From: Minisyncoccus sp023229485
GTDB lineage: Bacteria > Patescibacteriota > Minisyncoccia > Minisyncoccales > Minisyncoccaceae
Direction of reading: 5' to 3'
DNA length: 64,000 bases
Assembly: GCA_041663645.1 (NCBI GenBank)
Contig: JBAYMH010000003.1
Span: 42,017 to 106,016, forward strand
Under the pieces are notes generated by a model. That model ran no database searches and had not been told where the DNA came from. It saw nothing but the letters and a program-made list of their open reading frames with translations. The translations under genes and the position numbers were made by a program. This document shows, one piece after another, positions 58,635 to 64,000 of this stretch. Numbering within the stretch: the first letter of the stretch is position 1; the number at the start of each line of letters is the position of its first letter.

Positions 58635-59000
58635 TTAAAACCTTTCTTTAATATAATTAACTAATTCAACGATTGGCGTATTTGACTTCACAAAATAACT
58701 TTTTGCCCCTAACCCTTTTGCTTTTTTGAAATCTTCTTCCTGAGCCAAATTAGATAAAACAATCGTTTTTATTTTTTTATTTTGGTCTTTCAAATATTCA
58801 AGAACAACGAACCCATCTTTTTTAGGCATAATCAGATCAAGTATTAGAATATCAAAATCCTGACTAGATAACATTGAAATGGCCTCTTCTCCATTGGTAG
58901 CAATAAAAACATCATACCCCTCCTTCGATAACTTTATTTCAAGTGCTTTTGCTAAAGGCTTCTCATCTTCAGCAACAAGTATTTTTTTATTTTTTGCCAT
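58635..59000 (-). CDS. Single-domain response regulator (CheY-like)
   Basis: 121 residues from ATG 59000. I rejected the ATG at 59033 because it overlaps the -10 box of the promoter. Receiver motifs are ILVAEDEKP (acidic pair), LILDLIMP (phosphoacceptor Asp), TIVLSN (Thr/Ser switch) and KSYFVKSN (Lys). No output domain exists. As the first gene of an operon with pilB-pilC and a sensor kinase, it likely controls pilus motion or assembly by protein contact. Confidence 0.9.
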   Translation of the reverse strand: MAKNKKILVAEDEKPLAKALEIKLSKEGYDVFIATNGEEAISMLSSQDFDILILDLIMPKKDGFVVLEYLKDQNKKIKTIVLSNLAQEEDFKKAKGLGAKSYFVKSNTPIVELVNYIKERF

Positions 59001-59031
59001 AATCTTTTTAGAGATACTACTTATTGAATCC

Positions 59032-59061
59032 ATTATACATTTTTTTATATTGAATGGTCAA
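59032..59061 (-). promoter_or_regulatory. Promoter of the pilus-sensor operon
   Basis: On the minus strand TTGACC (59056-59061), 18-bp spacer, perfect TATAAT (59032-59037). The receiver gene ATG at 59000 follows about 32 bases later. Confidence 0.78.
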
Positions 59062-59085
59062 TAAAAAAATAAGGCAATGCCTCAT
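59062..59085 (-). terminator. Rho-independent terminator of the orphan at 59086
   Basis: Stem ATAAGGC (59069-59075) with GCCTCAT (59079-59085), one G-T pair, followed on the minus strand by a run of T. Confidence 0.75.
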
Positions 59086-59571
59086 TTATATTGACCTCCA
59101 TAAATTCTCAAACGGACGTAACACCACCTCGTTTCCTGTTTTAAATGTAATATCATTCAAAACAGATAAGCCACTAGCCTGAGCAACTTCATCAAGAAAA
59201 TAAATCTGAATAATCTCTAATCTTGAATCCATGTTAGTGTCTTCAAAAAGTTTGACAAGAAGCTCAAATGGCAGCTTCTGATCAATTAGAAGCTTAAAAC
59301 GAAACTGTGGCAAGTTGTGTCTCATTACCAAAAGCACAAGATCGTAAAAAGCATCGATTTTTCTTCTCAGCCTCAAGTTACACATTTCCTCGCTTGCCAT
59401 TCCAAGATGAGAATTAAGGTCATCTCTGCTTAAAAGAATCTTCTGCAACTTGGCCTGGAATGGTGGAGGCAAATCAACTACACCGTACTTTTCCCTGCTT
59501 CCGTTTAATTTTCTCCCAGTCATGTTCAGCAGGCAAAACTCGTTTCCTCGTCCAAAACTACAGTTTTTCAT
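59086..59571 (-). CDS. Orphan protein, G+C-rich
   Basis: 161 residues of unknown function, soluble, mostly helical in pattern, with a basic stretch (NLRLRRKIDAFYDLVLLVMRHNL) near the middle and three cysteines near the N-terminus. A sampled 60-base stretch is about 47% G+C, clearly above the neighbours. It has its own promoter (59606-59635), a good ribosome site (GGAG, 8 bases before ATG) and its own terminator, so it is a single-gene unit. It resembles the orphans at 1592 and 36094 in these features. I recognise no family. Confidence 0.6.
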   Translation of the reverse strand: MKNCSFGRGNEFCLLNMTGRKLNGSREKYGVVDLPPPFQAKLQKILLSRDDLNSHLGMASEEMCNLRLRRKIDAFYDLVLLVMRHNLPQFRFKLLIDQKLPFELLVKLFEDTNMDSRLEIIQIYFLDEVAQASGLSVLNDITFKTGNEVVLRPFENLWRSI

Positions 59572-59605
59572 AACTACATCTCCAAAATCAAAGAGTACTA
59601 ACTAT

Positions 59606-59635
59606 TTTGTACCACTTAAAGTAAAGCTTTGTCAA
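59606..59635 (-). promoter_or_regulatory. Probable promoter of the orphan at 59086
   Basis: On the minus strand perfect TTGACA (59630-59635), 18-bp spacer, TACAAA (4 of 6) at 59606-59611. Here the 5' leader is about 30 bases and contains a GGAG ribosome site. Confidence 0.6.
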
Positions 59636-59697
59636 ACATAAAAAACACCGCCGATATTGACAAAAACTCGTAAAAACGGGCATTTGTTAGTATTTTT

Positions 59698-60216
59698 TTA
59701 ATTTTTAGCCCATTCCTCGTGCGTTATCTTTTCAAAAACCAAATCGCTTGCCTTATAAATAGAAGAGTCAAAACTATTTGCAAAAAGCTTTCCGTCATTA
59801 TCAAGTGCAAAAACCAAAACATAAAAATGCTCATCTCCAACACCACTGTCTCTTTCCTTAATCGTTGCTACTAATTCCTTCTTTTCATTTAATCTCCACT
59901 TTCCGTATTCAATCAATATGGATTCGTCACCCTCCTCAGTAATCTCCTTTGTTTTGATAATAATAATCCCATTATCAATTGCTAACATCCTTTGATTTTT
60001 AATTAAATCACCAGTCTTATAATAACCAACATAGGCATTATTAGAATTTTCTTTTTTAATCGCTTCAATAACTTTTTTTGCAACTTTTTTAGGCTCGGAA
60101 GAATTTTCTTTTTGCTCATGCAAATACGCTCCATTCAAAACAAAAGCAATAATAATTAATGCCACAAAAATAATTGTGGAAATAAAGATAATCTTCTTAA
60201 AAACTATTTCGTTCAT
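59698..60216 (-). CDS. Membrane-anchored protein of unknown function
   Basis: 172 residues: one N-terminal membrane helix (about residues 9-29), then a soluble domain of about 135 residues rich in charged and aromatic residues, with no cysteine motif. It starts within the last bases of the iscS gene (4-base overlap), so translation is coupled, yet a role in Fe-S assembly is not evident. I do not recognise the domain. A Glu/Lys-rich segment (about 30-55) looks like a flexible spacer. Confidence 0.7.
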   Translation of the reverse strand: MNEIVFKKIIFISTIIFVALIIIAFVLNGAYLHEQKENSSEPKKVAKKVIEAIKKENSNNAYVGYYKTGDLIKNQRMLAIDNGIIIIKTKEITEEGDESILIEYGKWRLNEKKELVATIKERDSGVGDEHFYVLVFALDNDGKLFANSFDSSIYKASDLVFEKITHEEWAKN

Positions 60217-61388
60217 TTTTTATTATAAACTGGATTATATTTTCTTAATTTCTCAATTACACTAGGAAGAATAGATAAAACCCTATCAGCCTGTTCTTTA
60301 GTATTATGTTTTCCAAAAGTAAACCTTATTGAAGAATGAGCTATCTCCTTTTCTACCCCCATAGCAAGTAATACGTGAGAGGGCTCAAGACTACCAGATG
60401 CACAGGCTGATCCTGTAGATACGGCAATACCTTCAATATCCAATGCCAAAAGAATTGACTCCCCCTCTGCTCCAACAAAACAAAAATTAGCATGTGAACA
60501 GACAGAAACATCAATATCCGTATTTAATATTACATTTGGAATTTTATCCAAAATTTTCTTAACAAAATAATCTCTTATTTTCCCTATTTTTTTATTGTTT
60601 TTTTCTCTATCCTTTGCAGCAATTTCAATCGCTTTCCCAAATCCAACTATTGCCGATACATTGATTGTTCCGCTCCTAATACCCCTCTCTTGATGCCCAC
60701 CAGTCTGCATAACTTTTATTGGTGTACCCTTTCTTATATACAAAGCTCCAACCCCCTTTGGTCCATATATCTTATGTCCTGATATGCTAGCTAAATCAAG
60801 ATTCAATTTTTCAACACTACAACCCAAAAAATTAATTGCCTGAGTCGCATCGGTATGAAAATAAATTTTATGGTTCTGCTTTTTCAACAACTTCCCTATT
60901 TTTTCAATATCATTAATCGAACCAACCTCATTATTTACATACATTACTGAAACTAAAACTGTATTTTCCTTTATTGCAGCAGCAACATCTTTTACATCAA
61001 CAGTTCCATTTTTTCGAACAGGCAAATATGTCACCTCTACTCCACTTTTTTCCAAATCCCTACAAGTTTCCAAAATTGCATCATGTTCAATTTTCGTCGT
61101 AATAATATGGAAACATTTTTGCTTATTCTTAAATCCAGCAATTAACCCTCGCAAAGCTAGGTTATTTGATTCAGTAGATCCAGATGTAAAAATCACTTCT
61201 TCATTTTTACAATTCAAAAAATTAGAAATTCTGTCTCTAGCTTTTTCTACAGCAAAATAAGCCTCTCTTCCAAAACTATGCAGAGAAGAATAATTACCAA
61301 ACTTTAAAGAAAAATATGGTAACATTTCTTTCAAAACCTTTTCATCGGTAGGCGTAGTAGCACTATGATCCAAATAAATATTTTCCAT
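60213..61388 (-). CDS. iscS: Cysteine desulfurase (IscS/NifS)
   Basis: A 391-residue pyridoxal-phosphate enzyme that takes sulfur from cysteine for Fe-S clusters and thiolated tRNA. The start YLDHSATTP, SGHKIYGPKGVGALYIRKG with the PLP lysine (SGHK) and the persulfide cysteine in STGSACASGSLEPSHVL are diagnostic. It lies 1 base after the iscU gene. The Fe-S proteins in this window (hydrogenase, NuoF-like, MtaB) would need it. Confidence 0.97.
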   Translation of the reverse strand: MENIYLDHSATTPTDEKVLKEMLPYFSLKFGNYSSLHSFGREAYFAVEKARDRISNFLNCKNEEVIFTSGSTESNNLALRGLIAGFKNKQKCFHIITTKIEHDAILETCRDLEKSGVEVTYLPVRKNGTVDVKDVAAAIKENTVLVSVMYVNNEVGSINDIEKIGKLLKKQNHKIYFHTDATQAINFLGCSVEKLNLDLASISGHKIYGPKGVGALYIRKGTPIKVMQTGGHQERGIRSGTINVSAIVGFGKAIEIAAKDREKNNKKIGKIRDYFVKKILDKIPNVILNTDIDVSVCSHANFCFVGAEGESILLALDIEGIAVSTGSACASGSLEPSHVLLAMGVEKEIAHSSIRFTFGKHNTKEQADRVLSILPSVIEKLRKYNPVYNKK

Positions 61389-61389
61389 A

Positions 61390-61758
61390 TTATTTTTTTT
61401 CGTTATAATTCTTTATTGCCAAATGCAGAGCCTCCACCCCAAGCATTGAGCAATGAATCTTAGGCTCAGGAAGTCCACCTAAATCATTAACTACTTCTTG
61501 TCTAGTTATTTTTAATGCCTCTTCTATTGTTTTTCCCTTTACCATATCAGTCAAAGCAGATGAAACCGCAATAGCAGCCGCACAACCCAAAGTCTCGAAT
61601 TTGACATCCTTAATAGCACTATTCTCTATTTTCAAATATATTTTCATTACGTCTCCACAAGAAGGATTACCTACTTCGCCAACAGCACTGGCGTTTTCTA
61701 TAACTCCTTGATTATGTGGTTTTTTAAAATGCTCAATAACCTTATCCGTATATATCAT
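61390..61758 (-). CDS. iscU: Fe-S cluster scaffold IscU/NifU N-terminal type
   Basis: 122 residues with the three ligand cysteines in NPSCGDVM, LGCAAAIAVSS and KIHCSMLG. It is the scaffold on which [2Fe-2S] clusters form, fed by IscS downstream. The residue pattern resembles the IscU/SufU group; the GxC region lacks the SufU insertion, so IscU-like. IscA, HscA/B and ferredoxin genes are not nearby. Confidence 0.95.
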   Translation of the reverse strand: MIYTDKVIEHFKKPHNQGVIENASAVGEVGNPSCGDVMKIYLKIENSAIKDVKFETLGCAAAIAVSSALTDMVKGKTIEEALKITRQEVVNDLGGLPEPKIHCSMLGVEALHLAIKNYNEKK

Positions 61759-61822
61759 TTTTTTAAATTATTAGTTGATACCCTCACCTTTATATATACC
61801 AACAATATAAAATAAATACAAT

Positions 61823-61845
61823 AAAAAAACAGGCCTTTCGGCCTG
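61823..61845 (-). terminator. Rho-independent terminator of the surface-protein gene
   Basis: Perfect 6-bp stem CAGGCC (61830-61835) with GGCCTG (61840-61845), tetraloop, and a run of T on the minus strand. Confidence 0.85.
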
Positions 61846-61853
61846 CTTTTCAA

Positions 61854-64000
61854 TTAATTACCCAATAAAAACATATCTAGATACTTTTTATTTAAGAGTA
61901 AAAAATCTTGCATTTTTTTAATAGCAGCTGAAGTATATCCGTCATAATAACCAGTTGACGTAATCTCCTTTGGGAAGAATCCATAAACCTTAAGAACTTG
62001 CTGAAGAATTTTTACCCTCAGGCTCCTCTGTCCATAACCAGTAGAAATAATCAAGTCTTTTAAAATTGTATTATCCTTCAATTTAACTTCTGCTATCGCT
62101 TTTCCAAGAGATTCCAATTGCTTATCAGTTAAAATAATATCGACATAAAGCTTGTTATATTCTTCAACAGCAATTGTGGTATATCCGTCATAATAACCAG
62201 TTGACGTAATCTCCTTTGGGAAGAATCCATAAACCTTAAGAACTTGCTGAAGAATTTTTACCCTTAAACTTCTTTCGTCATATCTGGTAGCATCGACTAA
62301 AGCTCTTAAAGTTTTATTATCCCTTATGTCAATTTCAGCGATTTTATTTGCAAGAGACTCTAGCTGTTCATCAGTTAGAAGGCTGTCAACATAAATTCTC
62401 TTATATTGCCTAACAGCTGATGAAGTTTCCTGATCATAATAACCTGTCGAAATATAATTTTCTGATAAAAATCCATAATGCTTAAGAACTTCTTGAAGAA
62501 TTTTAACATTTAGATTTGTTTGCCCATATTTTGTTGAATCGACTAAGGCCTTCAGAATACTATTATTCGATAATCTTACTTCTGATATCTTTTTAGCAAT
62601 TACATCTACTTGAATATTAGAATAACTAGGACTAATAATTTTTTCGATTGGATTATCAATCTTTGGAGTAGTCATTGATGATGTAAAAATAACAGCACCA
62701 CCTCCTCCGCCACCACCGCCACTGCTGCCACCCGATGGAGCAACGGTAAAGGTTACAAAAGACGTAAAGTGTTTAGTCCAAATTACCAAATCAGATCCAG
62801 CGTCAATCTTGCAATCACCTCCAGCAGATAATGCATCCCCAATCACTTGCGAATCAGCACTACAAATATTAGTAATTTCGGCATAGTTAACTCCATCAAT
62901 ACTAAACTTTATTCTCTTTCCAGCTTGCGAAGGAAGCAGTATTCTAACTCCCTTATCAAAGGTAAGACTATTTCCAGCAGATCCAAGTTGAAGGGCTATT
63001 CCCACTATCTCGCCTGAGAAAGTAGCACTAGTTGTTTGAGGAGTACTAAATATTCCTGTCCATCCACTATCACTACTTGTAACAGTAGTTCCACTTGGAA
63101 TAGAAACAATTACATTACCAGCGTTATTAGCAGTAATAGTAATTTGTGGCAAAATACCTGTTCCATTATTTATAAACGAGTCTACGTTTATTGTTGAACC
63201 TGTAGTTCCACTATTTACTATCACACCGACTGCCTGAACAGGATCAGTAATCACCGCCTGAGGTGTTGTTGGATTCAATACAACGCTACCGCCACTTGGA
63301 GCTGCTTGCCCAGCCTCAATAGTTGAATCAATCAATAGTACCTCGGTAGAAATGTTTCCAGCTAAATCAGAAATACTTGCGACAATAACATCATTTGCAA
63401 AAGTAGTTATTCCAGATGCGTTTCCATTTATTGTTAATGTATCCCCTGCCAAATTCCAAACAAAAGTAATTACTTTATCTGCACCATTAGTCAAAGCATT
63501 TTCAATACCTACCCTTGATGCAGATTTTATCGCTTCACTAAATACTAAAGTTGCAGTTCCACTTTGAGCGATTGTAACATCCACAGTTCCGTCACCTAAC
63601 TTTATGACTGTCGGTAAAACAGTATCAACGGTAATGATATAGGTTTTCTTCGTAATTGTATCTTGTGCAGTTACGATTACCTTGTCACCAGTAATAACAT
63701 TACCAACGCGAGCTGTAATGCCATCTGTTTCGTAAACTTCGAAAGTAGCACCAGTAGCAGGAGTTAAGTTTGTCTTAAATATAGTGACATCAGTTGCATT
63801 TGCAACGTTAGTAATTGTATTAGCAGTTGAATCAACAGTATAAGAAGTTGACGTTACGGTTGCAATCATGCTCAAAGCTGTCCATTGAGCATAAACTGTT
63901 ACGTCAGCTGTAACAACTGTAGTCGCATCAAAAGCTGTACCTGTTCCATCTAATAGAGTGTTCCAACTAGCGAATGTGAATCCTGCTTTTGTTGGAGCAG
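61854..64000 (-). CDS. Large surface protein, 3' part (5' end outside window)
   Basis: The frame is open through the right edge of the window, so the gene starts beyond 64000. At the edge the sequence PTKAGFTFASWN, with a YAQW end about 38 residues later, is an InlB B/Flg_new-type repeat, as in Gram-positive adhesins. Ig-like domains follow (VTAQDTITKKTYIITVDTVLPTV, FSEAIKSASRV and others), then a Gly/Ser-rich hinge and three C-terminal repeats of about 80 residues with VKILQQVLKVYGFFP...STGYYDGYT, resembling peptidoglycan-binding domain 1. It is probably secreted or attached to the cell wall, perhaps for host or cell contact. Confidence 0.85.
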   Translation of the reverse strand, partial: APTKAGFTFASWNTLLDGTGTAFDATTVVTADVTVYAQWTALSMIATVTSTSYTVDSTANTITNVANATDVTIFKTNLTPATGATFEVYETDGITARVGNVITGDKVIVTAQDTITKKTYIITVDTVLPTVIKLGDGTVDVTIAQSGTATLVFSEAIKSASRVGIENALTNGADKVITFVWNLAGDTLTINGNASGITTFANDVIVASISDLAGNISTEVLLIDSTIEAGQAAPSGGSVVLNPTTPQAVITDPVQAVGVIVNSGTTGSTINVDSFINNGTGILPQITITANNAGNVIVSIPSGTTVTSSDSGWTGIFSTPQTTSATFSGEIVGIALQLGSAGNSLTFDKGVRILLPSQAGKRIKFSIDGVNYAEITNICSADSQVIGDALSAGGDCKIDAGSDLVIWTKHFTSFVTFTVAPSGGSSGGGGGGGGAVIFTSSMTTPKIDNPIEKIISPSYSNIQVDVIAKKISEVRLSNNSILKALVDSTKYGQTNLNVKILQEVLKHYGFLSENYISTGYYDQETSSAVRQYKRIYVDSLLTDEQLESLANKIAEIDIRDNKTLRALVDATRYDERSLRVKILQQVLKVYGFFPKEITSTGYYDGYTTIAVEEYNKLYVDIILTDKQLESLGKAIAEVKLKDNTILKDLIISTGYGQRSLRVKILQQVLKVYGFFPKEITSTGYYDGYTSAAIKKMQDFLLLNKKYLDMFLLGN
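61933..62018 (-). repeat. 86-bp exact repeat, copy 1 (in the surface-protein gene)
   Basis: Identical over 86 bases to 62179-62264. It encodes the conserved core of the last peptidoglycan-binding-like repeat. Protein repeats that old would be expected to differ at silent positions. Confidence 0.9.
62179..62264 (-). repeat. 86-bp exact repeat, copy 2 (in the surface-protein gene)
   Basis: Second copy of the 86-base identical block, spaced 246 bases (82 codons) from copy 1. A third, diverged unit lies at about 62410-62520. Confidence 0.9.

Noticed and set aside
61854..63875. A complete surface protein starting near 63875
   Set aside because: The same frame stays open to the window edge and encodes a recognisable InlB-type repeat, so the true start is outside.
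1..64000. Use of a recoded genetic code (UGA as Gly) as in Gracilibacteria/Absconditabacteria
   Set aside because: Confident genes end with TGA at family-expected lengths (for example the biotin carboxylase at 12149) and no conserved gene contains an internal TGA.

Overview
The window reads as one contiguous piece of a small, A+T-rich bacterial genome (sampled gene segments are near 30% G+C by eye). The standard genetic code fits, because TGA is used as a stop. Gene content and style resemble Patescibacteria (CPR): short intergenic gaps, few clear Shine-Dalgarno sites, an mraZ-rsmH-ftsL-ftsI cell-wall cluster, a type IV pilus operon, a membrane-anchored Clp-type ATPase, an archaeal/eukaryotic-type MtaB enzyme and many small orphans. 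This assignment is inference; no rRNA is present to test it.

Layout. 1-5.8 kb: the end of a histidine kinase, a DEDDh exonuclease, several small orphan genes, galT-tpiA, and a Xer-type recombinase with an inverted repeat upstream. 5.8-9.1 kb: a copper operon (csoR, a membrane protein, copA) behind a textbook promoter with an overlapping operator candidate. 9.1-9.7 kb: two copies of a structured repeat of about 220 bp. 9.7-19.7 kb: a ten-gene operon for acyl-chain synthesis containing a thiolase, a DUF35-DUF362 fusion, FabG, a FabZ/FabK-like fusion, a FabK-like reductase, PlsC, biotin carboxylase, BCCP, biotin ligase and carboxyltransferase. It has no ACP, FabD, FabH or FabF. 19.9-22.5 kb: an [FeFe]-hydrogenase-like protein with a non-canonical active-site loop, plus a short NuoF-like partner.

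22.6-29.4 kb: uppS, bL27, pyrG, bL9, a Ctp protease, MtaB, zinc-ribbon proteins and tRNA-Lys. 29.4-33.8 kb: hrcA-grpE-dnaK-dnaJ with an internal CIRCE-overlapped promoter. 33.9-40.3 kb: gpmA, DedA, tsaC, orphans, an ABC-F ATPase, a CapA-like protein, a cation exchanger and tRNA-Glu. 40.3-43.8 kb: the cell-division cluster with an MraZ-box promoter. 43.9-49.2 kb: the Clp-type ATPase with a membrane partner, an Asp-rich protein, an anchored thioredoxin-like protein, and the rplJL operon with an L10-type leader. 49.2-59.1 kb: an eleven-gene operon joining a receiver protein, pilus ATPase and platform, five pilin-like proteins and a two-protein sensory kinase system. 59.1-64 kb: an orphan, a membrane-anchored protein, iscU-iscS and the 3' part of a large surface protein.

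The most unusual element is the 9.7-22.5 kb region. It pairs a thiolase-based, ACP-free route to acyl chains with a hydrogenase/NADH module that might supply or dispose of electrons. A second theme is promoters whose -10 box lies only 6-8 nt before the start codon, which suggests leaderless transcripts. A third is a set of four orphan genes (about 45-52% G+C in sampled segments), each with its own terminator and two with clear promoters, inside a chromosome with much lower G+C.
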